In this document: piece after piece, positions 35,321-44,382 of the stretch | Numbering within the stretch: position 1 is the first letter of the stretch | Layout of the letters: each line of letters opens with the position of its first letter | NCBI GenBank assembly: GCA_963762165.1 | Contig: CAVXJN010000002.1 | Coordinates: 186,001-250,000, forward strand | Source: CAVXJN01 sp963762165 | GTDB lineage: Bacteria > Pseudomonadota > Gammaproteobacteria > JASBUN01 | Direction of reading: 5' to 3' | DNA: 64,000 nucleotides | Notes under the pieces: generated by a model | Seen by the model: the letters and a program-made list of their open reading frames with translations, nothing else | Told to the model about the DNA's origin: nothing | Databases searched by the model: none | Program-made: the position numbers and the translations under genes

Positions 35321-36970
35321 ATGACGCGTTTTATTTTCATTACCGGCGGCGTTGTTTCCTCGTTGGGCAAGGGCATCGCCTCGGCGTCCCTGGCCGCAAT
35401 CCTTGAAGCCCGCGGTCTGAAAGTCACCATGTTGAAGCTGGATCCGTACATCAACGTCGATCCAGGCACCATGAGTCCATTCCAGCACGGTGAGGTGTAC
35501 GTCACTGACGACGGCGCCGAGACGGATCTGGATCTGGGTCATTACGAGCGCTTTCTGCGTACCCGCATGACCCGCAAGAACAACTTCACCACCGGTCAGA
35601 TCTACGAGAACGTGATCCGCAAGGAACGGCGTGGTGAATACCTCGGCGGCACGGTGCAGGTCATCCCTCACATCACCGATGAGATCAAGCGTTCGATACG
35701 CGCCGGCGCGGCCGATGCCGATGTGGCGATGGTGGAAATCGGCGGCACCGTGGGTGACATCGAATCGCTGCCATTCATGGAGGCGATCCGGCAGATGGGC
35801 GTCGAGCTGGGTCACGAACGGGCGCTGTTCATGCACCTGACCCTGGTGCCGTATATTTCCAGTGCCGGCGAATTGAAGACCAAACCGACCCAGCACTCGG
35901 TGGCGGAGCTGCGCTCGATCGGTATTCAGCCCGATATTCTGCTCTGCCGCGCGGACCGGCCGATCCCGGAAGACGAGCGGCGCAAAATCGCGTTGTTCAC
36001 GAACGTCGATGAACGCGCAGTCATTTCCGCGATCGACGTGGACAACATATACAAGATCCCCCTGTGGCTGCATTCCCAGGGCCTGGACGACTTCGTGGTC
36101 GAGAAACTGCAGCTCGACGTGCAGCCGCCGCAGCTGTCGGAATGGGAGCATGTGGTCGACGCCATGAGCAATCCCGAGCATCGCATCAACGTCGCGATGG
36201 TCGGTAAATATGTGAACCTGACCGAATCCTACAAATCGTTGAACGAAGCCCTGGCCCATGCCGGACTCAGGCATCGGGCGCAGGTGAATATCGTCTATAT
36301 CGATTCCGAACAGATCGAGCGTGACGGCCCCGATTGTCTGCAGGGCATGGACGCGATTCTGGTGCCGGGGGGGTTTGGCGAACGCGGCGTCGAAGGCAAG
36401 ATCAGCGCGGTGCGCTATGCCCGCGAGCACAACGTTCCGTATCTGGGGATCTGCCTGGGCATGCAGGTTGCGGTGATCGAGTTTGCGCGTAACGTCGCCG
36501 GTCTGCAGGGGGCGCACAGCACCGAATTCGAGTCCAATACCGCGCACCCGGTGATTGCCCTGATTACAGAATGGCGCGATGCCGACGGCAGTACGCAGCA
36601 GCGTCACGAGCAATCGGACCTCGGCGGCACCATGCGCCTGGGCGCCCAGGAATGCCGCTTGACGCCGGGCACCGTTGTACACGAACTGTACGGCAAAGAT
36701 CTGATCCGCGAACGCCATCGTCATCGCTATGAATTCAACAATCATTATCTGGCCCGACTGCAGGAAGCAGGACTGGTGATCGCGGGCAAATCCACGGACG
36801 ATGCGCTGGTGGAAGTCGTGGAGCTTCCCGATCATCCGTGGTTTGTCGCTTGCCAGTTCCATCCTGAATTCACCTCAACGCCGCGGGATGGCCACCCCTT
36901 GTTTTCCGGGTACGTGCGCGCCGCGCTCGAATATCAGACGCAGCATTCCAAGCAGGCAGTAAGCGTATGA
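35321..36970 (+). CDS. pyrG: CTP synthase
   Basis: Amidates UTP to CTP using glutamine. N-terminal synthetase domain: FITGGVVSSLGKGIASASL and KLDPYINVDPGTMSPFQHGE. C-terminal class I glutamine amidotransferase: nucleophile Cys in GICLGMQ (about residue 378) and CQFHPEFTSTP with the catalytic His and Glu. 549 residues. It overlaps kdsA by four bases (ATGA) and heads the pyrG-kdsA-eno-ftsB-ispDF group. Confidence 0.98.
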   Translation: MTRFIFITGGVVSSLGKGIASASLAAILEARGLKVTMLKLDPYINVDPGTMSPFQHGEVYVTDDGAETDLDLGHYERFLRTRMTRKNNFTTGQIYENVIRKERRGEYLGGTVQVIPHITDEIKRSIRAGAADADVAMVEIGGTVGDIESLPFMEAIRQMGVELGHERALFMHLTLVPYISSAGELKTKPTQHSVAELRSIGIQPDILLCRADRPIPEDERRKIALFTNVDERAVISAIDVDNIYKIPLWLHSQGLDDFVVEKLQLDVQPPQLSEWEHVVDAMSNPEHRINVAMVGKYVNLTESYKSLNEALAHAGLRHRAQVNIVYIDSEQIERDGPDCLQGMDAILVPGGFGERGVEGKISAVRYAREHNVPYLGICLGMQVAVIEFARNVAGLQGAHSTEFESNTAHPVIALITEWRDADGSTQQRHEQSDLGGTMRLGAQECRLTPGTVVHELYGKDLIRERHRHRYEFNNHYLARLQEAGLVIAGKSTDDALVEVVELPDHPWFVACQFHPEFTSTPRDGHPLFSGYVRAALEYQTQHSKQAVSV

Positions 36971-37800
36971 AGCTTTGTGGTTTCGAAGTCGGTCTGGAAC
37001 AGCCGCTGTTCCTGATCGCCGGCCCGTGCGTGATCGAGAGCGAACAGTTGGCGTTGGACACCGCCGGCGAACTCAAGGAAATCGCTGCGCGGGTGGGCAT
37101 GCCGTTCATCTACAAATCGTCCTACGACAAGGCCAACCGATCCTCGGCCGGCAGTTTTCGCGGACCGGGTATCGATGAAGGATTGCGGATACTGGCAACG
37201 GTGCGCAAGGAAATCGGTGTCCCGGTGCTGACCGACGTACACGAGGACACGCCGCTGGAAGAAGTGGCGGCGGTCGTGGACGTATTGCAGACTCCTGCAT
37301 TCCTGTGCCGCCAGACCAACTTCATTCAAAACGTCGCCCGCCAGGGCAAACCCGTCAACATCAAAAAGGGCCAGTTCCTGGCGCCCTGGGACATGAAGAA
37401 CGTGGTCGACAAGGCGTTCGCCACCGGCAACCGGGACATCATGGTATGCGAACGCGGCGTTTCGTTCGGTTACAACAATCTGGTGTCCGACATGCGTTCG
37501 CTGGCGGTGATGCGTGATACCGGCTGTCCGGTCGTGTTCGACGCCACCCATTCGGTGCAATTGCCGGGCGGGCAGGGTGCCGTTTCCGGCGGTCAGCGCG
37601 AGTTCGTACCGGTCCTGGCGCGCGCCGCCGTGGCCGCTGGCGTCGCCGGTTTGTTCATGGAAACCCATCCGGATCCGACCAAGGCGTTGAGCGACGGTCC
37701 CAATGCATGGCCGCTACCGTTGCTGGAATCGCTGTTGCAAACGCTGCAGCGGATCGATGCAGCGGTCAAGGCACAACCGTTCCCGGAAGCGGCACTTTAA
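36967..37800 (+). CDS. kdsA: 3-deoxy-8-phosphooctulonate synthase
   Basis: Condenses phosphoenolpyruvate with arabinose 5-phosphate to KDO 8-phosphate for the LPS inner core. TIM-barrel signatures: AGPCVIESEQLALDTA, SSYDKANRSSAGSFRGPG, RGVSFGYNNLVSDMRSL and DATHSVQLPGGQG. 277 residues. Lysines and arginines of the PEP site are in place. Coupled to pyrG by a start/stop overlap. Confidence 0.97.
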   Translation: MKLCGFEVGLEQPLFLIAGPCVIESEQLALDTAGELKEIAARVGMPFIYKSSYDKANRSSAGSFRGPGIDEGLRILATVRKEIGVPVLTDVHEDTPLEEVAAVVDVLQTPAFLCRQTNFIQNVARQGKPVNIKKGQFLAPWDMKNVVDKAFATGNRDIMVCERGVSFGYNNLVSDMRSLAVMRDTGCPVVFDATHSVQLPGGQGAVSGGQREFVPVLARAAVAAGVAGLFMETHPDPTKALSDGPNAWPLPLLESLLQTLQRIDAAVKAQPFPEAAL

Positions 37801-37926
37801 CCGGATTGATATCGGCCCAGCCCGCACCGGCGTCCGCGGACGCGGCATGCAACCGTCACCAAGCTGCTGTATAGTCGCGCGCGACCGCGACTTTTAACTT
37901 TCGTCGAGACCGACACTGGAGCAGTA

Positions 37927-39213
37927 ATGGCCAAGATCAAGGACATCCATGCGCGCGAAATCATCGACTCGCGTGGCAATCCCACGGTAGAAGCAGACGT
38001 GGTGCTGGAAAGCGGCGTGATCGGCCGTGCCGCCGTTCCGTCCGGTGCATCCACCGGCGAATTGGAAGCGCTGGAACTGCGCGACGGCGACAAGAATCGT
38101 TACGGCGGCAAAGGTGTGCGCAAAGCAGTCGCGAACGCGAATGGTGCCATCCGCGATCTGCTCGTGGGGCGCGAAGTGAGCGCGCAACGCGAACTCGATC
38201 AGGCCATGATCGATGCCGACGGCACGCCCAACAAGCGTAACTTTGGCGCCAACGCAATCCTGGCAGTGTCCATGGCGGCCGCCCACGCAGCGGCCAATGA
38301 CGCCGGTTTGCCATTGTATCGTTACCTGAACGACCAGGAGCACTATCAGTTGCCGGTGCCGATGATGAACATCATCAACGGCGGCGCCCATGCCGACAAC
38401 AGCGTCGACTTGCAGGAATTCATGATTCTCCCGGTCGGCGCTGCAAATTTCACCGAAGCGGTTCGCTATGGCGCGGAAGTCTTTCACGCTTTGCGGAAAG
38501 TCCTCCATGACATGGGCATGAATACGGCAGTGGGCGACGAAGGCGGCTTTGCGCCCAACCTTGGATCGAACGAAGAAGCGATAGGCGTTATTCTGAGTGC
38601 CATAGAAAAGGCCGGCTACCGTCCCGGAGAGGACATTTTCCTTGGCCTGGATGCGGCGAGTTCGGAATTTTATCGAGACGGTGTCTACGATCTTGCCTCG
38701 GAAGGCAAGCGTTTCGAATCGGCCGCATTCGTGGAATACCTCGCCGATTGGGTCGATCGCTATCCGATCATCACCATCGAGGACGGCATGGCGGAGAACG
38801 ATTGGGACGGCTGGAAAGTGCTCACCGAGCGGCTCGGGAAAAAAGTGCAACTGGTCGGCGATGATCTGTTCGTCACCAACACCGAGATTTTCCGCAAGGG
38901 CATCGAGCGCAAGGTTGCCAACTCGATTCTGATCAAGCTCAATCAAATAGGCAGTCTCAGCGAAACCCTGGACGCGATCGAGTTGGCTCACCAGTCCGGT
39001 TACACGGCGGTGGTTTCCCATCGCTCCGGCGAAACCGAAGACACCACCATCGCTGATCTTGCGGCAGCGACTACCGCCACCCAGATCAAGACCGGCTCAT
39101 TGTCGCGTTCCGACCGGGTGGCGAAATACAATCAACTGATTCGGATCGAGGAACAGCTCCGTGGGCGCGGAACCTATGCGGGCGCGAAAGCTTTCAACGT
39201 CTTTGCAAAATAA
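37927..39213 (+). CDS. eno: enolase
   Basis: Interconverts 2-phosphoglycerate and phosphoenolpyruvate; in many gammaproteobacteria it is also part of the RNase E degradosome. MAKIKDIHAREIIDSRGNPT starts the N-terminal cap. GDEGGFAPN carries the catalytic Glu region, and metal-ligand and Lys motifs follow in TIEDGMAENDWDGW and NSILIKLNQIGSLSETL. 428 residues. The 126-base gap from kdsA contains TATAGT at 37870-37875, a possible -10 box without a clear -35. CTGGAG precedes the ATG. Confidence 0.98.
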   Translation: MAKIKDIHAREIIDSRGNPTVEADVVLESGVIGRAAVPSGASTGELEALELRDGDKNRYGGKGVRKAVANANGAIRDLLVGREVSAQRELDQAMIDADGTPNKRNFGANAILAVSMAAAHAAANDAGLPLYRYLNDQEHYQLPVPMMNIINGGAHADNSVDLQEFMILPVGAANFTEAVRYGAEVFHALRKVLHDMGMNTAVGDEGGFAPNLGSNEEAIGVILSAIEKAGYRPGEDIFLGLDAASSEFYRDGVYDLASEGKRFESAAFVEYLADWVDRYPIITIEDGMAENDWDGWKVLTERLGKKVQLVGDDLFVTNTEIFRKGIERKVANSILIKLNQIGSLSETLDAIELAHQSGYTAVVSHRSGETEDTTIADLAAATTATQIKTGSLSRSDRVAKYNQLIRIEEQLRGRGTYAGAKAFNVFAK

Positions 39214-39261
39214 TAATCGCGCCATGGCGCAAACGGCGCCGAGAGGCGTCGCGAGGGGCTG

Positions 39262-39573
39262 ATGCGCTGGCTGGTGGTGTTGTTGGTTGCCTTGCTGTTG
39301 GCGTTGCAATACAGGCTGTGGGTGGCTGACGGCGGCTTGGGTGACGTCTGGCGCATCGGTCACGAAGTCCGGTCCCAGAAGCAAACCAATGAAGAAGTGC
39401 GCGAGCGCAACCAGGCGCTGGAGGGGGAAGTGCGCGATCTCAAGCAGGGCCTGGAAGCGATCGAAGAAAGGGCCCGTACTGAACTGGGCATGATTCGCGA
39501 TGGAGAAACGTTTTATCAAATCGTCGATCCAAAGAAGTCCACGGGCACCGGTCAGCCGCCGCGGCAACCTTGA
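39262..39573 (+). CDS. ftsB: cell division protein FtsB
   Basis: Small bitopic divisome protein that links FtsQ and FtsL. One N-terminal membrane helix (MRWLVVLLVALLLALQYRLW) is followed by a periplasmic leucine-zipper-like coiled coil (about residues 35-75, with EEVRERNQALEGEVRDLKQG) and ELGMIRDGETFYQIV, the typical FtsB ending. 103 residues. The position between eno and ispD is standard. Confidence 0.94.
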   Translation: MRWLVVLLVALLLALQYRLWVADGGLGDVWRIGHEVRSQKQTNEEVRERNQALEGEVRDLKQGLEAIEERARTELGMIRDGETFYQIVDPKKSTGTGQPPRQP

Positions 39574-39585
39574 ACGGTTGTGGTC

Positions 39586-40311
39586 ATGGAGCGTGCGCCG
39601 GTGAGCGACCGTACGCGTTGCTGGGGCGTGGTTCCGGCGGCCGGGGCAGGCACCCGTATGGGTGCTGCCACACCGAAGCAATATCTGCAATTGGCGGGCA
39701 AAACCGTTTTGCAGTGGACTTTGGAGCGTTTGTCCGTTCAACCACAGATCAACGGACTGGTGGTGGTACTGTCGCCTGAAGACGATCGCTGGAATTCGAT
39801 CGAGGCGGACTTTCCCATACCGGTATCGCGAGTCGATGGCGGCGTCGAGCGTTGCCATTCGGTGTTCAACGCGCTGCTCGCGCTTTCCGAATACGCAAGC
39901 CCCGCCGACTGGGTACTGGTGCACGATGCCGCCCGGCCATGCGTGCGCAACAGCGACATCGATCGACTGATCGAAAGCATCCGTCACCACGCCGTCGGCG
40001 GCCTGTTGGCATCTCCGGTGCGCGATACCATGAAGCGCTGCGATGCCACCGGGACGGTGCTGGAAACCGTGCCGCGGGAGTATCTCTGGCACGCCCTCAC
40101 ACCGCAGATGTTCCGTCTCGGTCTTTTGCAGGAAGCCCTGGGCGCGGCCATCGAGAAGGGCCTCCTGGTCACGGACGAAGCGTCGGCGGTAGAGCACGCC
40201 GGATTTGCGCCGCGGGTGGTGCCGGGCCACAGCGACAACATCAAGATCACCCGCCCCGAGGATCTCGTATCGGCGGAATTCTTTCTCCGGCAGCAGGAAA
40301 TCTTGGCATGA
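39586..40311 (+). CDS. ispD: 2-C-methyl-D-erythritol 4-phosphate cytidylyltransferase
   Basis: Third step of the MEP pathway, making CDP-methylerythritol. The CTP-binding loop PAAGAGTRMGAATPKQYLQL is at the N-terminus, followed by VHDAARPCV and TDEASAVEHAG. I use the ATG at 39586; a GTG two codons earlier is possible. Its stop overlaps the ispF start by four bases (ATGA). Works with dxr elsewhere in this window. Confidence 0.96.
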   Translation: MERAPVSDRTRCWGVVPAAGAGTRMGAATPKQYLQLAGKTVLQWTLERLSVQPQINGLVVVLSPEDDRWNSIEADFPIPVSRVDGGVERCHSVFNALLALSEYASPADWVLVHDAARPCVRNSDIDRLIESIRHHAVGGLLASPVRDTMKRCDATGTVLETVPREYLWHALTPQMFRLGLLQEALGAAIEKGLLVTDEASAVEHAGFAPRVVPGHSDNIKITRPEDLVSAEFFLRQQEILA

Positions 40312-40784
40312 GAGTCGGCCACGGTTTCGACGTCCACGCATTCGCCACCGACCGTCCGTTGATTCTCGGTGGCGTGCACATCGAGCATACCCTTGGCTTG
40401 GCGGCCCATTCCGACGGCGACGTGCTGATACACGCGCTTTGTGATGCGTTGCTCGGCGCTGCCGGCCTGGGCGACATTGGCCGCCATTTTCCCGATACCG
40501 ATGACCGGTATGCCAACGCCGATAGCCGCATCCTGCTGCGCACGGTGTTGCAACGGATACAAGCCCAGGGTTTCGGTGTCACGAACACTGATACGACCGT
40601 GGTCGCACAAGCGCCGCGGCTGGCGCCGCACATCGCGGCCATGCGCCGCAATCTGGCTGCAGATCTTGCAATCCCCGAGGATCGGGTGAACGTCAAGGCC
40701 ACCACCACCGAGCATCTCGGTTTCACCGGTCGCCAGGAAGGCATCGCAGCCTTTGCTGTGGTGTTGCTGCACGAGAATCCCTGA
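40308..40784 (+). CDS. ispF: 2-C-methyl-D-erythritol 2,4-cyclodiphosphate synthase
   Basis: Cyclises CDP-methylerythritol 2-phosphate to MEcPP. Metal-binding GHGFDVHAF is at the N-terminus, HSDGDVLIHALCDALLG follows, and the C-terminal KATTTEHLGFTGRQEGIAA is conserved. 158 residues. The ATG lies inside the ispD stop, showing co-translation. The 155 bases after it contain no gene before the CheV-like protein. Confidence 0.97.
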   Translation: MRVGHGFDVHAFATDRPLILGGVHIEHTLGLAAHSDGDVLIHALCDALLGAAGLGDIGRHFPDTDDRYANADSRILLRTVLQRIQAQGFGVTNTDTTVVAQAPRLAPHIAAMRRNLAADLAIPEDRVNVKATTTEHLGFTGRQEGIAAFAVVLLHENP

Positions 40785-40939
40785 GCGGCGCAGTTCGGTT
40801 CTCGCAACGGGACCCGCGCACAACTGATTTTGTTTCCAAATAGCGCAGCCGTGATTCAAGCCCTGCAGGCGTCTGCCGATGCAAGGAGCGTCGGCGCGAA
40901 GGGCGCTGCATAACCACTATTTTCGAACGTCAATACGTC

Positions 40940-41863
40940 ATGTCTGCAGCCAGCAACCGATTATCACGAAACAAAAGCGACGACCGACTGGACCTGCTGT
41001 TGTTCGATCTTTACGGCAAGCAGCGGTTCGGCATCAATGTCCTGAAAGTACAGGAGATCGTTCCGTGCCCGGCGCTGACCCGGATGCCCGACTCCCATCC
41101 TGCGATCCGCGGCGTCGCCCATATGCGCGGACGCTCAGTGCCGGTCATCGACCTGGCGGCAGCCCTGGGGCGTGGCCGGATACCGGACGAGGCCGGGCCG
41201 TGCTGGGTCATCGTCACGCAGTTCAATCGCAGTCACCAGGGGATGCTGGTAGGCCGCGTCGATCGGATCGTGGAGCGCCCGTGGCAATCGGTTTTACCGG
41301 CTCCTCGCGGCAGCGGGCGCAACAGCTATACCTCCGGTGTTACCGAGATCGAACGCGAGTTGGTACAGATACTCGATGTTGAACGCGTGCTTGCTGAAGT
41401 GACCGGGGTCGGTGAGCCGGAACTGCAAGTCCAGGACAGACCCAAACTGCTCACGCCCGAGGCACAGGTGCTGGTGGTGGATGATTCGAGTGTAGCCCGT
41501 GCCCACACCAGTCGGATTCTTGAACAGTTGGGCCTTGACTACACCTTGGCGCGCGATGGCCGGGAAGCGTTGCGGGCACTCGATGGGCTGGGCGTGCACG
41601 GCGACGGCAATGCGGCTGGAGTCGCGATGGTCATTTCCGACATCGAAATGCCGGAGTTGGACGGTTACGCGCTTACCAAGGAAATCCGGCAACGCCCGAA
41701 GCTCGAAGGTCTGTACGTATTGCTGCACACCTCGCTCAACGGCAGCATTAATCTCGAGCGGGCGGAGCGTTGCGGCGCCGATGCCGTGCTGACGAAATTC
41801 GTCGCGGAGGAATTGGCACAAGAGGTAGTGACGGGGTTGCGACGGCAAGCAGTGATAGAATGA
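40940..41863 (+). CDS. cheV: CheV-type chemotaxis coupling protein (CheW domain + receiver)
   Basis: 307 residues with a CheW-like domain (about 15-155: FDLYGKQRFGINVLKVQEIV and GVAHMRGRSVPVIDLAAALG) and a response-regulator receiver (about 175-305). The receiver has the acidic pair DD 181-182, phospho-acceptor Asp at about 234 in ISDIEMPELDGY, Thr/Ser at 264-265 and Lys at about 286, so it should be phosphorylatable. CheV proteins couple chemoreceptors to CheA and tune adaptation. No receptor, CheA or flagellar gene is in the window. It sits between ispF and truD, which are usually adjacent. Confidence 0.9.
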   Translation: MSAASNRLSRNKSDDRLDLLLFDLYGKQRFGINVLKVQEIVPCPALTRMPDSHPAIRGVAHMRGRSVPVIDLAAALGRGRIPDEAGPCWVIVTQFNRSHQGMLVGRVDRIVERPWQSVLPAPRGSGRNSYTSGVTEIERELVQILDVERVLAEVTGVGEPELQVQDRPKLLTPEAQVLVVDDSSVARAHTSRILEQLGLDYTLARDGREALRALDGLGVHGDGNAAGVAMVISDIEMPELDGYALTKEIRQRPKLEGLYVLLHTSLNGSINLERAERCGADAVLTKFVAEELAQEVVTGLRRQAVIE

Positions 41864-41908
41864 ACCTTACCCTGCGCCTGCCGTGCGCGCCGCTTCTATC
41901 TCGATTTT

Positions 41909-42958
41909 ATGTCTTATACCCATTTCCTGCCATTTGGGCACGGCACGCCGCCAGCGCAGGGTCTGCTGCGCGCCGAACCCGAGGATTTCCAGGTCGACGA
42001 GGACATTGGTTTCGAGCCTAGCGGCGCAGGCGAACATGTTTTGTTGCGGATACGCAAGCGTGGCGCCAATACCGAATGGGTCGCACGGCGTATCGCCCAG
42101 GTGGCGCAGGTGCGCGCCGCAGCGGTGAGCTACGCCGGTATGAAGGATCGCAATGCGGTCACCAGCCAGTGGTTCAGCGTCCATCTGCCCGGGCGCGAGG
42201 ACCCGGACTGGTCCACGATGAATTGCACCGAAATCGCGCTGTTGGATGCGACACGGCACCATCGCAAGCTGCGCCGTGGCGCCTTGCGCGGCAATCGGTT
42301 CGAACTGGTGATCCGCCAATTGCAGGGTGATCCTGCTGAAATCGAAGCGCGCTTGCAGCAAATCTCGGTTGCAGGCGTGCCGGGCTATTTCGGCGCGCAA
42401 CGTTTTGGTCGCGACGGCGGCAACGTCGAGCGTGCCCGCGCGATGTTCGGGGGTGCGCGCGTATCGCGCCACGAGCGCGGTGTCTTGCTCTCGGCTGCGC
42501 GCAGTTGGCTGTTCAACAAGGTGCTGGCGGAACGGGTTCGCCGCGGCGAATGGGAGCGGTTGATGGACGGCGACGTGGCCATGTTGGACGGCAGCCACAG
42601 CGTATTTTCTGCAGCGTCGGTCGATGCCGTTTTGACGGATCGGTGTGCGCGGCTCGACGTTCATCCCACGGGGCCCCTGTGGGGGCGGGGCGCACTGGCG
42701 AGCGCTGGGCAGGTGCTAGTGCTGGAGCAGTCGGTGTCGGCGGACGATGAAGCGCTCTGCGACGGTCTGGAGCGCGCCGGTCTGCAGCAACAGCGGCGGG
42801 CGTTGCGGCACGCGGTGCGCGATCTGCAATGGCATTGGCAGGGGCAATCGGACTTGCGGGTCCAGTTCTTTCTCGATCGGGGCAACTACGCCACCAGCGT
42901 GATGCGCGAATTGCTCGGCGATGGTCCGGACCTGGATTACGGCATTACTGACGCTTGA
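41909..42958 (+). CDS. truD: tRNA pseudouridine(13) synthase
   Basis: Makes pseudouridine 13 in tRNA-Glu. The catalytic Asp is residue 80 in YAGMKDRNAVTSQWFSV, the same number as in E. coli. LLRAEPEDFQVDE near the start and GVPGYFGAQRFGRDGGNVER are further signatures. 349 residues. Its 3' end overlaps the converging smrB-like gene by 14 bases. Confidence 0.96.
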   Translation: MSYTHFLPFGHGTPPAQGLLRAEPEDFQVDEDIGFEPSGAGEHVLLRIRKRGANTEWVARRIAQVAQVRAAAVSYAGMKDRNAVTSQWFSVHLPGREDPDWSTMNCTEIALLDATRHHRKLRRGALRGNRFELVIRQLQGDPAEIEARLQQISVAGVPGYFGAQRFGRDGGNVERARAMFGGARVSRHERGVLLSAARSWLFNKVLAERVRRGEWERLMDGDVAMLDGSHSVFSAASVDAVLTDRCARLDVHPTGPLWGRGALASAGQVLVLEQSVSADDEALCDGLERAGLQQQRRALRHAVRDLQWHWQGQSDLRVQFFLDRGNYATSVMRELLGDGPDLDYGITDA

Positions 42959-43484
42959 GCAAAACGTATACCGCGCCGGTGCCGCCGTCGTGCGGCGGAG
43001 TGGAGCAAAAGGCCAGGATTTCGTCCCGTTGTCGCAGCCAGCGATTGACCATGGTCTTGAGTACCGGCCCGCGATTGCGCGAGCCGTTACCCTTGCCGTG
43101 GATGATCCGCACGCAGCGCCGGTCGGTCTGGCGGCACTCGTGCAGGAACTCCGCCAGCGCCCGGCGCGCGACTTGTATGGTCATGCCGTGGAGATCGAGC
43201 TCGGCATTGACCCGGTACTGACCGCGGCGCAATTTGCGCAGCAGTTTATGTTGCAGGCCCGGCCGGGCGAAGTGCAGTTCTTCGCCGGTTTCGTGTTCGG
43301 CGGGATGGAACTCGTCGGAGAATATATCCGCCAGCACTCGGCGTTCGTCCGCGAGCGTCTGCCGCGGCACCGGCGCAGGACGGCGCAGGCGCGGTTCGGC
43401 GCGCAGCTGCTCCAATTTTCGGACGCTGCCGACATGGGCGCGGAACAGGGCGATCTCGTCTGCTGGCGGTGGCTTGCGGGGCAC
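42945..43484 (-). CDS. smrB: Smr-domain endonuclease-family protein (SmrB/YfcN-like)
   Basis: The C-terminal Smr domain has the two diagnostic motifs LDLHGMT and IIHGKGNGSRNRGPVL; the N-terminal part contains FSDEFHPAE and LRRGQYRVNAELDLHG, as in E. coli YfcN/SmrB, which cleaves mRNA at collided ribosomes. I use the GTG ending at 43484 (VPRKPPPADEIALF), with AAAGGT upstream; the open frame goes 38 codons further but is unlike the family. About 179 residues. It is transcribed against truD and away from surE. Confidence 0.85.
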   Translation of the reverse strand: MPRKPPPADEIALFRAHVGSVRKLEQLRAEPRLRRPAPVPRQTLADERRVLADIFSDEFHPAEHETGEELHFARPGLQHKLLRKLRRGQYRVNAELDLHGMTIQVARRALAEFLHECRQTDRRCVRIIHGKGNGSRNRGPVLKTMVNRWLRQRDEILAFCSTPPHDGGTGAVYVLLKRQ

Positions 43485-43629
43485 GCGGCTAGACCTTTGC
43501 TGGCAGCAGGTTATACCGCGACAGTATACGTGAACGGGGCGGCTGTGCGGAACCTCGGCGCTATATCGGCGCGGGGGAATCCAGTATAGTTGACTCATAA
43601 ATGACCGAACTACCGACGCCGCTCAAAAC

Positions 43630-44382
43630 ATGCATATCCTGATCAGCAACGACGACGGCTTCCAGGCGCCGGGGATCCGCTGCCTCGCGCAGTCCCTTTC
43701 CACCATCGCCGAGATTACCGTGGTCGCGCCGGAACGTGATCGCAGCGGCGCGAGCAATTCCCTGACTCTCGATTCGCCGTTGCGACCGCGGCGAATGGAT
43801 GATGGTTTCGTGAGTGTCGACGGTACGCCGACCGATTGCGTGCACTTGGCGATCACCGGCTTGTTAGAAACGGAACCGGACATGGTGGTTTCGGGTATCA
43901 ATTCGGGCGCCAATCTGGGAGACGACGTGATCTACTCCGGTACGGTGGCGGCGGCGGTGGAAGGGCGTTTCCTTGGCTTGCCGGCGATCGCGATTTCGTT
44001 GGTGTCCCATCAGGCTCCCTATCATTTCGAAACCGCGGCGCGCGTTGCCGTGGAGCTGGTCGAACGTTTGCGCCGCGACCCATTGCCGAGCGACACCATT
44101 CTCAATGTCAATGTTCCGAACTTGGAATGGGACCAGTTGGCCGGTTTCGAAGCCACACGACTCGGTCACCGCCACAAAGCCGAGCCGGTGGTGCGCGCCG
44201 AAGATCCCCGCGGCCGTGCCATCTACTGGGTAGGACCCGCGGGCGCTGAACAGGATGCCGGGCCGGGCACCGATTTTCACGCCGTGCGCAACGCGAAAGT
44301 ATCGATCACCCCACTGCACGTGGATTTGACCCAATACGCCGCTTTGGAGAAGGTCGCCAGCTGGATTGCCGGAGTCGCATGA
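43630..44382 (+). CDS. surE: 5'/3'-nucleotidase SurE
   Basis: Survival protein E, a metal-dependent nucleoside monophosphatase. MHILISNDDGFQAPGI carries Asp 8 and Asp 9 of the metal site; the Ser/Asn ligands lie in VVSGINSGANLGDDVIYSGT. 250 residues. It overlaps pcm (ATGATG), the classical stationary-phase pair, and leads into yqaA-nlpD-rpoS. Confidence 0.96.
   Translation: MHILISNDDGFQAPGIRCLAQSLSTIAEITVVAPERDRSGASNSLTLDSPLRPRRMDDGFVSVDGTPTDCVHLAITGLLETEPDMVVSGINSGANLGDDVIYSGTVAAAVEGRFLGLPAIAISLVSHQAPYHFETAARVAVELVERLRRDPLPSDTILNVNVPNLEWDQLAGFEATRLGHRHKAEPVVRAEDPRGRAIYWVGPAGAEQDAGPGTDFHAVRNAKVSITPLHVDLTQYAALEKVASWIAGVA

Noticed and set aside
35105..36862. 585-codon open frame opposite pyrG and the end of tilS
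   Set aside because: pyrG is complete with all active-site motifs; the opposite frame is a codon-bias shadow.
37870..37875. TATAGT as an eno promoter
   Set aside because: A plausible -10 but no matching -35 at the right distance; not listed as a feature.
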